64,000 nucleotides of DNA from Prostheceraeus crozeri (GCA_907163375.1 CAJQUW010007508.1:124001-188000), one strand, 5' to 3'. Positions 52,501-57,265 are shown, counted from the stretch's first letter. Numbers and translations: made by a program. Notes: generated from the sequence alone by a model not told the origin.

Positions 52501-54847
52501 ACTTGGCTTAACCATGATAGATAGCTGGTATGTGGTGCTTAATTATTCTCTGAAATATAAGTGAGCGATCTTTCATATTTTTCATTACTAAATCCTTCTT
52601 TCGAGAACCTGGCCGTGACTCAGACAGCAATAAGAGGAAAGTTCAATAATTCCGAATTTGACGGATTCACTCGCAAAAAAAGGAATCAAGTAATCATCTA
52701 GTCGATCGGATTCTACGTTAAACAGACTGAGGTACGAAATAGTTGACTGATTGTCACTGAAATATGCTGAGCTTCTGCAGGATCAGCTTCCAGTCCAGAC
52801 ATCCATTTTCTTGCTGCCATCTCCTCTCCAACGATAGATTCAGCAAGATGAACTTCCGTTTCCCATCAGATACCATGTTCAGAGGATCAAGGCAACCAGA
52901 ACCTTCAACTTATATTTGATGGGGCATCGCATCAGACATTTTTTCAATATGTCTTGCAGGATATTTCTACGTTCTGCAAAGAGATCGATCTCGGGTCTGG
53001 TTCTATGAAACGAGTCCGACCTAGCAACAAAGCCAACATCAATGCATTTTAAATCAAGCAAATTTTCTGACATCAAGGGAACGTTTAATCATTGGATTGT
53101 GGAGAGATGACGGGTAGCAGTCGGTTTAACAAAACGCCTTAAGAGAGAATCCATCATGGTTTCGTATGATTTGAAAAAAATAGCAATATTGGCTTGTCAC
53201 TCTGAAATTTTATTCAAAAAACCTCCAATTCAAGAGCTACAATCACAAAAATACAGTATTGCTTTCAGCAGAGGATCTTTCAATATCTCCTTCATATGCT
53301 TGTAAGATTTTGACTCTGGTTCTATGTTAATACGTGTCACAATCACATGTTCGACATAGGTCTCCAAATTAGGAATTTGAGCAATAATTGTTAATGCAAC
53401 TGGAACATTCTCTACCCATCGAGTCGCTCATTACTTCGGAGGAACTTTCACATCTTTTGTTTTTGCAATGTGTAAGTAATCTGCTCGTCTCAAAGGAAGA
53501 TTTTTGAACACTTCCCAACGGCTCCGAAGAAACTTCATAATGTTATTGGACTTGTCAACTGTTCAACGTGCACCATCGGCAATGCAAAGAGAACGCGTTC
53601 TGATTTCAAGAAGTTCGGAGTCATGCTCGCGTTCTTTCATCAATCGGAAGAATGGTTAACATTAGGACCGTCCATGGAAATTTGCAAGAGTTTTGAAGCA
53701 TCAAGGGGATTAAGTGCTTCCTGAAGAGCTTTGTGTAATTCGGACGCAGTGCAAATCCAAGAAACTGTGATGTCAAGTACATTGTGATGACTTTATCCCC
53801 CATCCAGCACCATACGTGTAAATCAATCTGACCTCGATGTTATGCTTCATTCAATTATTCATCAAATAAACACACAAAGAATGGTGACTTAGAGAGATCA
53901 TTAAGTAAAAGTCCTTTCAGGTAAGGGGCAATGCCAAAACATGATAGCGCAGCCATATTTGTCTTCGCCTAGCTGCAAAGACTGTACAAGGGACTCATCA
54001 GGAACAATCACAGTTTTCATCATCTCAATCGACGAAGAAGCAGATCTGTGCGTCAAAATGTTTTCTGAAAATGAAGAGAATGATTATCTATATACAGCCG
54101 AATTCCATTTCCCGTGACTTTTCAAGACGTTATGCATCCTGACAAAGGTTGGGTCGGTTACTATAACGACAGAGGCTCGATATCGTCCTCTTCATCACCT
54201 TGCAAATTACAGTTGCAGTATATATCATACCAGCGCATACTTCGCTATGAGACGCGGTGTGTGCATATTACTTGCTTTGTTCTGATTAGCACGCGTCACC
54301 AACCATAGTCGACTCAACAGCAATAAAATCCATACGAGTTAAGAAGCTTTCTAGCGCGTTCTGAAGTGAAAAGTAAAGTATAAGCGGAGATATCGAGAGC
54401 ATTTTAATTGCAAAATGACGCGAGTGGTCAGATACGCATCTGCTCCATACTATGTTTCAAAACACTCAAACGTATCTGCTGCAGATACGCTATTCTTGCA
54501 TTGAAGATGTCAGATACGCTATGTTCTGAGTTGAACATAGCACCTTCATTTGCAGTTACGTTTACATAAATGATTCTATTGACGGCTGGGAGTCAAATAC
54601 GAATTTAGTGCATTGAATATAGGTGTACAAGTTGACTTTCTATCTAAAGATACAAAAAACTGAAAATCGCCAAAATGTCAGTTATGCACTTTTACCTTTG
54701 GACGGCAGACATTGAATGTGATCGCCGTATAATTTCTGTTTTTTGTTGTAGATCCGAAGATGGCAGCATTCTTGTCGGATAGGAATGCTAGCGGAACAGC
54801 AGAAACTCAGGAATCATCAAAGCCATTGCACTTTGAAGGAGAAACAA
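22478..54847 (+). CDS. RPAP1: RPAP1, RNA polymerase II-associated protein 1 (5' part, spliced)
   Basis: RPAP1 binds RNA polymerase II and acts in its assembly or nuclear import and at the Mediator interface (known for the family). Six exons are well supported: 22478-22524, 46928-47010, 49561-49615, 49821-49861, 50047-50440 and 54752-54847. A seventh, 47738-47812, is likely. The start MTSRPNSKETEEDLLR followed by LQNAF parallels the human start MLSRPKPGESEVDLLHFQ. Further on, EDRHLTVVMSRIQERES, RRSLFAQQM, SSIVTGRGL, IHAENADRL and DPKMAAFL match the RPAP1 N-terminal region in order. The phase at the 47738-47812 to 49561-49615 junction does not fit, so one small exon is missed or one border is wrong. 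The C-terminal two thirds lie beyond the window. The intron after exon 1 is about 24 kb and holds the Polinton. Confidence 0.85.
22525..22794. other. RPAP1 intron, no element recognised
   Basis: Start of the long intron. No repeats or coding similarity seen. Confidence 0.5.
22795..23037 (-). pseudogene. Penelope-like element, C-terminal (GIY-YIG-type) fragment
   Basis: The frame reads EHIRSLHHNNFDSALAEHM, then FEDFDLSILEKC, then ETRLAEARHKTGERS. This order (RxKEHIRSL, SALAEH, FxDFxxxIL, E...EA) is typical of the GIY-YIG endonuclease end of Penelope-like retroelements. It lacks the catalytic GIY half. The end of the frame carries the CGAAACGTCGAGACC sequence often seen at the end of such elements. 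Inferred from motif order only. Confidence 0.45.
23310..23550 (+). pseudogene. Penelope-like reverse transcriptase fragment
   Basis: The frame contains QTKRCPVGAHFSPYFAVIYM, then YCRYIDDIII (the catalytic box, x-x-IDD) and a following FIQFTL strand. This order (MGxPLSPxLAxIYM, RYVDDIF, HxxIxFTxE) is that of Penelope-like and related reverse transcriptases. It is short and loses similarity before the hAT insertion at 23745. It runs opposite to the neighbouring fragment at 22795-23037, so the locus is rearranged. Confidence 0.6.
23745..24468. mobile_element. Short hAT element with 8-bp target duplication
   Basis: Termini CAGGGATGCAGAGTC and GACTCTGCATCCCTG are inverted copies. The flanking octamers GTTCATAT (23737-23744) and ATTCATAT (24469-24476) match at 7 of 8 positions. 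Both ends carry further GGAGTCCTAT and ATAGGACTC repeats. At 724 bp with no coding content this is a non-autonomous hAT. Confidence 0.8.
24692..24803. repeat. Perfect 52-bp palindrome with 8-base loop
   Basis: The left arm (24692-24743) and right arm (24752-24803) are exact reverse complements over all 52 bases, separated by 8 bases. Such a perfect hairpin decays quickly, so it is recent or maintained. No known element termini are visible. Confidence 0.9.
24804..25283. other. RPAP1 intron, no element recognised
   Basis: No coding similarity. An A-rich stretch lies at about 25061-25090. Confidence 0.4.
25284..28131 (-). mobile_element. LINE (non-LTR retrotransposon), decayed and split by a hAT
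   Basis: Read on the - strand the parts come in order. LPEWWTNEINNAIK (about 28085-28130) is interrupted by the hAT at 26820-28081. RRDQIDKSFLHDEYHKVQYL follows, then DPKKATGPDGISCKFLK (reverse transcriptase start), MEMYADDTSLHS (catalytic YADD), LIEKWCKCNRLSINPSK, RKSLGVILDKNLSW, and the C-terminal CWLPLSYRAKYRTSV and SSSSFSVIGPMIYDELP. The reverse transcriptase lacks the segment between DGIS and YADD and shows several frameshifts. Clade is CR1/Jockey-like. Sequence up to 28562 may be its upstream part but is not clearly recognisable. Confidence 0.85.
26820..28081. mobile_element. hAT element inserted in the LINE, perfect 8-bp target duplication
   Basis: Termini CAGAGCTGGAAAA and TTTTCCAACTCTG are inverted with one change. 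Flanking octamers at 26812-26819 and 28082-28089 are both CTCTTTAT. Subterminal GGAATTG/CAATTCC repeats lie at both ends. The 1.26-kb interior has no recognisable transposase. The LINE reading resumes on the far side, so the hAT is younger than the LINE. Confidence 0.85.
28569..28965. repeat. Polinton left terminal inverted repeat
   Basis: It matches 45913-46310 in inverted orientation with few differences. It contains two short imperfect palindromes with a GGAACCGCGTTCC core near 28659-28670 and 28681-28699, and a TATA-like TTATAAATA near 28926. The second Polinton end at 1-498 matches this repeat and about 90 bp further inside. Confidence 0.9.
29068..29451 (+). CDS. Polinton RING-finger protein, IAP-like
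   Basis: A 127-residue protein with a C-terminal C3HC4 RING finger: Cys78, Cys81, Cys93, His95, Cys99, Cys102, Cys111 and Cys114. The spacing CIGC...FPCSHFVMC..C...CPLC is like the RING of inhibitor-of-apoptosis and related E3 ubiquitin ligases. The N-terminal 75 residues are acidic and charged with no BIR repeat. It is the first gene inside the left end. Role inferred: a ubiquitin ligase acting on host proteins. The ligand set is intact and the frame is open. Confidence 0.8.
   Translation: MDLDEHAMNYNLDRSWIEDFSMLHFKDSEIRRMELELSETEIKEVKPSTDLSKCSNSESDFRKKLVIETFKFLFERDCIGCFERERSLLLFPCSHFVMCSTCYVPLETIFCPLCDGEIISTVNVYRS
29449..29507 (+). promoter_or_regulatory. Promoter of the 203-aa Polinton gene
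   Basis: A palindromic AP-1-type site ATGATGAGTCATCAT (29449-29463), an inverted CCAAT box (GATTGG, about 29473) and TATA box GTATATAAGG (29498-29507) precede the ATG at 29562. Confidence 0.65.
29562..30173 (+). CDS. Polinton protein of unknown function, 203 aa
   Basis: The frame starts at ATG 55 bases after a TATA box (29498-29507). The protein is mostly helical-looking in its first half (around NDIELQKLFMRTLTNALTRV) and has a cysteine cluster SKPCCSCC near the C-terminus. I recognise no family. Its strong promoter elements and open frame of more than 200 codons suggest it is a real gene of the element. Confidence 0.6.
   Translation: MPFTTIIPVSIIHKDNLFTSKIFYSANDVIGYKADLIDLMEDIVKFYHCENDIELQKLFMRTLTNALTRVLRFWLDEVFKPLSLTEAIPRSSRCYCEIRTRKLKTCLHDIITFSHYEETGGKFKVDMFAGTPSMSVNVAVQDERDVIKFRAYYANLLKVFASKPCCSCCPLSKDLMCDIEQLITATTQTLSDVDDYDLPSVTV
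30215..30631 (+). CDS. Polinton small protein with glycine-rich, hydrophobic tail
   Basis: 138 codons with a basic N-terminal half and the tail RGGGGFLNMLNDIGN followed by a hydrophobic end ...GKVVAGAAVLL. A GG-containing site before an amphipathic or hydrophobic C-terminal segment resembles adenovirus pVI/pX-type precursors cleaved by the viral protease. That makes a minor virion protein plausible, but this is inference. The start codon is uncertain. Confidence 0.45.
   Translation: MLCFYHNKNDCKKKGISFSEEWFFKPSSQFKKALRKLNSMRNNKIKCKLIQNSSDDFIRDLAFAIHKCLPIYKPLLSTDSLNNIKKISNPRSSDTKRRNLVQRGGGGFLNMLNDIGNSIYNVLNSPLGKVVAGAAVLL
30669..30694 (+). promoter_or_regulatory. Promoter of the 248-aa Polinton gene
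   Basis: AP-1-type TGACTCA (30669-30675) then TATA box GTATATAAGA (30685-30694), 87 bp before the ATG at 30781. Confidence 0.65.
30781..31527 (+). CDS. Polinton protein of unknown function with basic tail, 248 aa
   Basis: The open frame is preceded by a TATA box (30685-30694) and an AP-1-type site. The N-terminal 190 residues have alternating strand-like and helical stretches (FYFQTLSYGDDGFYLQVPF, then FPKWQQMILKTID). The C-terminus has an AT-hook-like KKRGRKSKEG stretch and more lysines, which suggests nucleic-acid binding. I cannot assign it to a named Polinton protein. Confidence 0.6.
   Translation: MSQKMYIVREASDSFERDLFKFRPTRKVQGIGNTFYFQTLSYGDDGFYLQVPFFHSNGMSSSGYSNMRQMRVTFPKWQQMILKTIDSLAKECVVLPESAPTHWRKALEEGSGHKDLPEFDTLFLKLSDHFQAFDLLGNTMECDDLKRGRYMGLIHVNGLYIGAHGSTGKVASLQMKVLQLVYEPMPIDRCLITIDKPASKDGKDVEESKKRGRKSKEGSVKLKLKRQDAQIDARSYFNADIDEETQML
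31636..32266 (+). pseudogene. Polinton packaging ATPase (FtsK/HerA-type)
   Basis: The start reads MTDFRLFTDRTMCVAGPSQS and contains the Walker A motif GPSQSGKTT. A Walker B-like DLIVLDDLL follows about 60 residues later, then a conserved FIIYITQNIF strand (sensor region). These mark the A32/HerA-type ATPase that packages DNA into capsids in Polintons and related viruses. The gene is broken. Confidence 0.85.
32306..32956 (+). CDS. Polinton protein of unknown function, 216 aa
   Basis: The open frame begins MSYSKMVVIPQEEYVQLTTL. Its first 80 residues look like coiled coil (QLKELTQKDMEIQKI), a central folded part follows (FIDPHVKFNERGEI), and the C-terminus is basic and disordered (KRVTRRSMRVAKDYSKY). 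It sits between ATPase and integrase, where Polintons often carry a protein of this shape. Function unknown. Confidence 0.6.
   Translation: MSYSKMVVIPQEEYVQLTTLQSAQEVKNIDQPITNQLKELTQKDMEIQKIKDPYRRMQLAAENIDERRQIRDKLRRFITLSTPRPYRVRAERLFDFIDPHVKFNERGEIIDETTGDVIRNSHIDDLLQYAVRDVRRKLGAPQGWSYFQKILSDQNVPHNIIGGPTLNELDKGHLQDGSKSKTPTMAVKRELHDPDDLQPKRVTRRSMRVAKDYSKY
33061..34209 (+). pseudogene. Polinton integrase with chromodomain
   Basis: A retroviral-type integrase core: QWQADLTDM (first Asp), IQTDQGKEF (second Asp), and MVERFNRTLK (Glu), with the N-terminal LREIYCDLNHPASF and TYTLHK segments usual in Polinton integrases. Downstream lies a chromodomain: VDRSDEVYMIDKIIRKKG, YLVKWKGYP and SWTTHQDL, the part that reads methylated histone tails. 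It makes the 6-bp target duplication. A few breaks; fossil. Confidence 0.9.
34244..35357 (+). pseudogene. Polinton capsid gene remnants
   Basis: The first part (FNIILPSNSNPKIFPGN, then QYSVEFANPITL and ALTEITYYN) resembles the N-terminal part of the minor capsid-type protein of Polintons. The second part (AVYITFVENESF, NPFNFQHFNVSKLALYQDG, DGYFFIIYNLTAD, NLRLEVSFESPLK, CLIYPIYDSKVEI) resembles the C-terminal part of the double-jelly-roll major capsid protein found in many invertebrate genomes. The region is shorter than an intact pair of capsid genes and is broken. Confidence 0.6.
35354..35815 (+). pseudogene. Polinton adenovirus-type cysteine protease
   Basis: The catalytic motifs are in order: GKHWVAVY (His), EYFDSL (Asp/Asn position), LQSNVSLMCGGYVLYF (Gln and Cys). 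This is the C5/Ulp1-like maturation protease family of adenoviruses and Polintons. Length fits a small Polinton protease. Broken; fossil. Confidence 0.85.
35948..36517 (-). CDS. TBP-like protein encoded by the Polinton
   Basis: A 189-residue protein with the two-repeat layout of the TATA-binding protein. Repeat 1 (about 8-105) has VNSKLNLQEIE (TBP VNLGCKLDLKTIA) and VTILFFPNGTIQCVGG (TBP TALIFSSGKMVCTGA). Repeat 2 (about 108-185) has TMTVLCELNYHYDF, VELFPAAQM (TBP PELFPGLIYRM) and HVFYNGKIVITGIKD (TBP LLIFVSGKVVLTGAK). Phenylalanines corresponding to three of the four DNA-intercalating residues are present (Phe73 or 74, Phe141, Phe157). The frame is open. It overlaps the tail of the PC4-like gene on the same strand. 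It is very divergent from host TBP, so it is not a recent capture. Confidence 0.8.
   Translation of the reverse strand: MEDIKRMEVVNRMLTAKVNSKLNLQEIERYIPNRKQWLLIKHKMKPTTNLHLGRPSMLTWRMQRKDKYVTILFFPNGTIQCVGGFTDGDLPYLHSKLENLLRDSLSKWEVKTMTVLCELNYHYDFRKVTSSNNLTYEVELFPAAQMTNWHPYHVHVFYNGKIVITGIKDINDVPPILCDLRKIFVKSTF
36318..36878 (-). pseudogene. PC4-like single-strand DNA-binding protein (tentative)
   Basis: The frame begins with ATG at 36878. It encodes a region with GGRHRGVCISLDALSSLKDF, which resembles the GRKGISLNPEQWSQLKE end of the PC4/Sub1 transcription cofactor fold, and then WIKCDSTVKLYVGSP and YRFFRFSDVTWRNF. The C-terminal 70 residues are polar, acidic and disordered. This tail overlaps the first 200 bp of the TBP-like gene in another frame. 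The gene appears broken. PC4 is inferred from one short motif and strand pattern. Confidence 0.45.
36879..37138. other. Gap between PC4-like gene and polymerase, with a 21-bp direct repeat
   Basis: Two near-identical copies of AGACTACCTATATTTTAGTA lie at about 36981-37001 and 37047-37067. The gap lies upstream of the PC4-like gene on -, so it may hold promoter elements. A TTTATATT stretch lies near 36890. Confidence 0.4.
37139..40520 (-). pseudogene. Polinton protein-primed-type DNA polymerase B with N-terminal zinc fingers
   Basis: The start ATG is at 40520, 40 bases from a TATA box. The N-terminus has up to four C2H2-type fingers (CSNCGKSFTLYGNLQRH, CSKCPYQTNRKDNLKRH, CSRCGKNYNSVSKFRQH, CDRCTQSFTYKTTLDRH). 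The 3'-5' exonuclease motif is TYADIECYI (39330-39356). Polymerase motifs include SLYGKTMENVR (near 37950) and the catalytic GGDTDSFF (37651-37680). A C-terminal LRPKMYS-like LLKPKMYSMKY and KKAKGV-like stretch is typical of Polinton polymerases. Length is in the family range. About half a dozen breaks; fossil. Confidence 0.9.
40561..40590 (-). promoter_or_regulatory. TATA box and CRE site upstream of the polymerase gene
   Basis: On the - strand AATATATAAG (40561-40570) lies about 40 bp from the ATG. A perfect TGACGTCA (40583-40590) lies just upstream of it. Such CRE sites are bound by host bZIP factors. Confidence 0.6.
41893..41958 (-). repeat. Duplicated exon, copy 2 (66 bp)
   Basis: See the preceding exon. 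The shared core is F-x-S-L-P-P-[VI]-P-K-L-x-x-V-E. Having both copies between symmetrical introns allows either to be skipped without a frame change. Confidence 0.8.
42025..42090 (-). repeat. Duplicated exon, copy 1 (66 bp)
   Basis: The exon encodes HFNSLPPVPKLTMVEKKVNP... and is matched in length and pattern by the next exon at 41893-41958 (LFQSLPPIPKLRTVENNG...). About 60 percent of bases agree. Both are flanked by phase-0 introns. Confidence 0.8.
42830..43977. other. Polinton noncoding stretch with promoter of the spliced gene
   Basis: A - strand TATA box (ATTTATATATAAAG, about 43478-43491) and a possible 5' exon ending at a GAA|GTGAGT donor near 43376 would place the promoter of the spliced gene here. 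The rest is AT-rich. A telomere-like TTAGGTTAGGGTTAGG lies at about 43925-43941. Confidence 0.45.
43978..44054. repeat. Two adjacent perfect hairpins inside the Polinton
   Basis: Hairpin 1 (43978-44020) has 20-bp perfect arms GGGTAAATAAATTTTCGAGT around CGC. Hairpin 2 (44040-44054) is GGGCGC-GAA-GCGCCC. They lie in a noncoding gap between two genes. They could be a termination, processing or replication signal. Confidence 0.85.
44226..44590. repeat. Two direct copies of a ~200-bp repeat
   Basis: 44226-44345 and 44430-44545 share GCATACA-type repeats, CAACAG(G/A)GATTTTTTTC, TCATT(T/C)GAA(A/G)GCTCTTTT and GATGTATTGTATGCAA in the same order, offset by about 200 bp. No coding content. Confidence 0.75.
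44734..45126 (-). CDS. Polinton protein of unknown function, about 130 aa
   Basis: The start at ATG 45126 (MHITTPPASPAQVE) fits the TATA box at 45208-45220 best. A longer in-frame form would start at 45150. The N-terminal half is acidic and proline- or serine-rich (TPPESSEDEDCM). The C-terminal half is basic (RDVRNAPRRIHTKRICVRM). No family recognised. It is divergently transcribed from the gene at 45364. Confidence 0.6.
   Translation of the reverse strand: MHITTPPASPAQVERIESEQVFGTGPVTPPESSEDEDCMVQSSVFETPVEAMIMVKTRCGRDVRNAPRRIHTKRICVRMEPDEKNLTTALEFSIIEPPTPRRFPGAPKKTRVCVRVDLKKLIPFPNINNM
45208..45290. promoter_or_regulatory. Divergent promoter with two TATA boxes and a CCAAT box
   Basis: The - strand TATA box AAAGTATATAAGT (45208-45220) serves the gene ending at 44734. 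The + strand box GATATATAAGG (45276-45286) with CCAAT at 45243-45248 serves the gene at 45364. Confidence 0.7.
45364..45720 (+). CDS. Polinton small cysteine-rich protein, 118 aa
   Basis: The frame is open from ATG 45364. Cysteines and histidines are clustered (NLCCGCKVELW, then KCPIHECDHDF), suggesting a zinc-ribbon-like fold. The end (FIFMVNYTYIVNLLFLFHKF) is hydrophobic and could be read through an unspliced intron. No family recognised. It lies just inside the right inverted repeat. Confidence 0.5.
   Translation: MMSTRKQLFCYHNESQVIMGGALDAKVNLCCGCKVELWKTLTVTTLQRRNGLSAKCPIHECDHDFTNNATFLEWAEDFLKLTESPEGRDLPSFIFMVNYTYIVNLLFLFHKFCKWDSD
45766..46310. repeat. Polinton right terminal inverted repeat with internal duplication
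   Basis: The repeat proper is 45913-46310. About 140 bp of it (45966-46105) also occurs as a direct copy at 45766-45905, exactly 200 bp away, so the right end is longer than the left by a partial duplication. Confidence 0.9.
46317..46927. other. RPAP1 intron right of the Polinton
   Basis: An open frame at 46756-46927 is continuous with RPAP1 exon 2, but its left border lacks the phase and homology, so I treat it as intron. Nothing else seen. Confidence 0.5.
46928..47010 (+). CDS. RPAP1: RPAP1 exon 2 of the coding region
   Basis: The acceptor GCCTCAACAG| gives phase 2, completes an arginine codon, and continues LQNAFIVQSKNKSSFS, aligning with FQSQFL in human RPAP1. The donor is GGCAAAC|GTAAGT. 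The open frame extends left of the acceptor, but only this acceptor keeps the phase and the homology. Confidence 0.7.
47738..47812 (+). CDS. RPAP1: Probable RPAP1 exon
   Basis: Acceptor TTCTTTTCAG| and donor GATG|GTAAGT are good. In phase with exon 2 it encodes SSLPQESYEKAKRRRTEDFE, a charged linker with a basic cluster like the PPKRAR region of the human protein. The exit phase does not match the exon at 49561, so a small exon probably lies between. Confidence 0.6.
47813..49560. other. RPAP1 intron; possible short MITE
   Basis: CGGAAGATCC-like inverted ends lie at about 48238-48264 and 48745-48766, compatible with a 530-bp MITE but with only about 11 shared bases. A missing small RPAP1 exon should lie in this interval. 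Confidence 0.35.
49561..49615 (+). CDS. RPAP1: Probable RPAP1 exon
   Basis: Acceptor CTATATACAG| and donor CCCCAT|GTAAGT. It encodes KTLLKSKQTNRSSDELSP plus one base that joins in phase to the next exon at 49821. Confidence 0.6.
49821..49861 (+). CDS. RPAP1: RPAP1 exon
   Basis: Acceptor CTTTTTTCAG| and donor TTCAA|GTGAGT. It encodes EDRHLTVVMSRIQ, which aligns with the RPAP1 motif (EERL)RRHDQHITAVLTKI, and joins in phase 0 to the following exon. Confidence 0.85.
50047..50440 (+). CDS. RPAP1: RPAP1 exon, N-terminal conserved domain
   Basis: Acceptor TGATTTCAG| and donor ACTATAG|GTAAGT. It encodes about 131 residues: ERESDFSKF..., SARRSLFAQQMDRLKIS (family KRSIFAQEIA), SSIVTGRGLTEI (family NLVTGKGL), then IHAENADRLSQLTHEELL (family IHEENIARLQAMAPEEIL). 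This is the clearest RPAP1 signature in the window and contains the RPAP1_N region. Confidence 0.9.
50441..51972. other. RPAP1 intron, no element recognised
   Basis: TATGACCTAAAA repeats occur at about 50694-50745. No coding similarity seen. Confidence 0.4.
51973..54711. mobile_element. DNA transposon with ~50-bp inverted ends in an RPAP1 intron
   Basis: The left end (51973-52022) and right end (54655-54711) are inverted copies with few changes. They contain TCTGCCGTCCAAAGG, AAAAGTGC and CTGACATTTTG. AGATACGC-type repeats lie near the right end. The interior holds a decayed transposase on -. No target duplication is clear. The right end lies 40 bp from an RPAP1 exon. Confidence 0.65.
52740..54060 (-). 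pseudogene. Decayed hAT-related transposase
   Basis: Broken frames read KFLRSRWEVFKNLPLRRADY, then TRWVENVPVALTIIAQIPNL, a match to the (FS)xTRWVENxPVAxRA motif of hAT-related transposases and zinc-finger MYM proteins derived from them. KYKLKVLVALILDP and SENLLDLKCIDVG follow. Multiple stops and frameshifts; dead. Confidence 0.5.
54752..54847 (+). CDS. RPAP1: RPAP1 exon
   Basis: Acceptor TTTTGTTGTAG| and donor GAAACAA|GTAAGC. In phase with the previous exon it encodes DPKMAAFLSDRNASGTAETQ and then an acidic stretch, parallel to DPSLVAFLRS...TQEQTGE in human RPAP1. Later exons are not found in the window. Confidence 0.85.
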
Positions 54848-56250
54848 GTAAGCAGTGTATCAACATCCACGTGTTTCAGTGTCTTGTATTCACAGCCTAC
54901 ATGTACTCAGATAACTGTTAATACACAAACTTGAATTATACTCAAACTGCTATGTACTATGTTTCAAAAATAATGAATTCCGAGGTCTCATACTTACATG
55001 TCTGATCTCCGTGCATCATGAAATCGTTAACGTTCAATAGATATTTGTATCGATTGCGTTCATAGATATTTTCTTTTAATAGTCATGCATTCGATGTTAT
55101 CGAAGCATTCTTTCCGTATGCATGGTGATCGGTAGTTTGAAGTTGACATATTTTAATTGTTATAGTCCGTTTTCCACCTTGGTCCTTTCAACGAGCAGAA
55201 AATCTGCAGGGATTGAGGGACTGTGTGACTGTTGCTCACTTCAAAATGCGCGTCTGTTTAGCTCGCTCTGGTAACAAAAAGCCATATGAACATTGTTCGA
55301 GTCAAACATCAGCTATTGCTCATGACTGTATTATTCAAAATGCAATGAATGCGTCCCTGAAAATAAGAGTAGACAAGCAAATGCATACTAAATCGTAACC
55401 AATTATTGTGACATTTATTTCAACAATAGGTGTGCCATGCTGCTAGACTTTTGGAATTATTATCCGAATAGATAGCCGGCGCTTTAGAATAGAATAGAAT
55501 AGAAATCATTTATTTCGAAATTAATGAGAATCATGTAATACAGAAGAGATACAAGGATAATACAGATTACTCCTTGCACGCATCTGCTGTGTAGCCTTAC
55601 ATGGCTACAATACGCTGCTGAATAGCCGTGGCTTTATAAACTGAATTCTACTGTTGTGTCATGGGAAAATAAATGTATCAACTCAAATCATACAGCTCTT
55701 GGTTGGGGGCCACAAATGACATTCCATTATCTTGAGTTGACACAAATGTGATTTTACAATAATGCTTAAACCTAAATGGTCCTTAGGCCTGCCATTGTTG
55801 TGCAGCATTAACGTGGATGAATTCCATGAAAATATTTGATCAGTCTGATCATTTCTATTTGGTTAACCAGATAAAAAAGTTAACCCTTCCATCTTTGTTT
55901 TCAACCACAAAAATGAAATTGCAACTACTGACCATCATATTAGAAATTCGTTAGAGTTCCTTTATATAAGTTTATCTTTTTGTTGGGATCTTCATTTCTC
56001 AGGATTTCGAATCTTCTCTTCGAAGATCTCAAATTTGATGAACCGATGATTCATTTCTCTGTCCATGGATTGGGGAACTTATGCAAATCCTTTGAACTGA
56101 TTTCTGAGAAGGAAACTGTTGACGAAAGATCAAAATCCAAAGATTGACTGTGAGATTCTTTGCATGTTGTGGAAGGAAAGCATTATGACATGCGTGTTAA
56201 TGCTGCGACGGATATATGTCCAGTCGGAATAAGTTATACACACGTGTTTA
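54848..56250. other. RPAP1 intron, no element recognised
   Basis: A short (GAATA)n run lies at about 55489-55504. A 61-codon open frame at 55213-55398 has no recognisable similarity. Confidence 0.4.
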
Positions 56251-57265
56251 AAGAAAAACGATTTAAAATGCGAAGCCAGCGATTAGAGAGACTTGTCATC
56301 AGGAAAGCTGACTGGCTGGATTACCCGACCCCGTCCCGGGGATAGGGGCGTGGCGGGACGCAGATGCCACAGATCGAAAACAGAACCCGAGGACCCGAAG
56401 ATGGCCGCTAGGGGTAGAAGAGAGGGAGGGACAAGAGCGCAGTAAGTAGGGCACATCGTGGTTTACACCACAAACAGGGCAGTCAGGGGAAGTGGACCTG
56501 CCAATCCTGTGAAGATAGGAGTTGAGAAGAAGGCTTTGGCCGCTGCAACGAAGACGTGAGAGCTCACAACGGACAGAGCGAGAGACGAACATCTCCTCAG
56601 TTGCTACACTAGGGACTTGTGAAGAATTCAAGGACGAACGAACGGAAGTTCTCCAGGAGTTGAATAGGAGGGAATGACGAATGAAGGACTTCATAGGAGA
56701 CAGATACTGAGGAGCTGCAGATGGGAGAGAAGAGCCACTTTTGGCAAGCGCATCTGCAGTGTCATTGCCACTGATGTTCGAGTGACCAGGAAGCCACTGC
56801 AATGATACTGAGATCGAGGAAGAGCAGAGGGTCGACAAAGAGGACCAGACAGAGTGAACAGACATGGACAAGATGGACGACGGGGGTGAAGAAAGCATGG
56901 TCAGAGCCGAGAGAGAGTCGGACAAGAGTAGAAGAGAGGAAAAGAGAGACGAGGAGTGATGGGAAACGGACCAAGAGAGAGCATGCTGGATTGTAGCTAT
57001 TTCAGCCGTGAAGCTTGAACAGTGCACTCTATCATAAAAGGAAAGAGAGAAAGTGGAAGAGCATGAAGAGTAGGTTATGAAAACATCCCAGCCACCTGAG
57101 ATCAGGAAAGCTGTTTTTGCCTATGTGCAGTGTACCGCCCATATTCATTGCAGATTAAATCTTTCATTCACACCAAGAATATGTACATAGGCAAAATCAG
57201 TTTTCCTGATATCAAGTCTCTCTAATCGACAGCTTTGCATTTTATATCGCTTTCTCTTGTTTTAT
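56251..57265. mobile_element. Foldback element split by a LINE insertion
   Basis: The left arm (about 56254-56310, resuming at 57114-57128) and right arm (about 57187-57265) are inverted copies. They share CGATTAGAGAGACTTG and ATCAGGAAA(G/A)CTG, then TTTGCCTATGT on the inner side. The arms flank a short loop once the LINE segment 56311-57100 is left out. Confidence 0.7.
56311..57100 (-). pseudogene. LINE 3' end with RNase H domain (R1/I-like), 13-bp target duplication
   Basis: The reading frame contains a ribonuclease H domain: FTAEIATIQHAL (Glu), LLLLSDSLSAL (Asp), VSLQWLPGHSNISGNDTAD (His and Asp), ALAKSGS. A CCHC-like tail follows (CPVCGVNHDVPYLLRSC), then ...RHAPIPGTG. This is the C-terminal end of an I/R1/Outcast-type LINE. 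Target duplications ATCAGGAAAGCTG at 56298-56310 and 57101-57113 show a short 5'-truncated insertion. The frame is open for about 230 codons, so it is relatively young. Confidence 0.85.

Noticed and set aside
56802-56996. Charged + frame opposite the RNase H fragment
   Set aside because: Antisense shadow of the serine-rich LINE frame.
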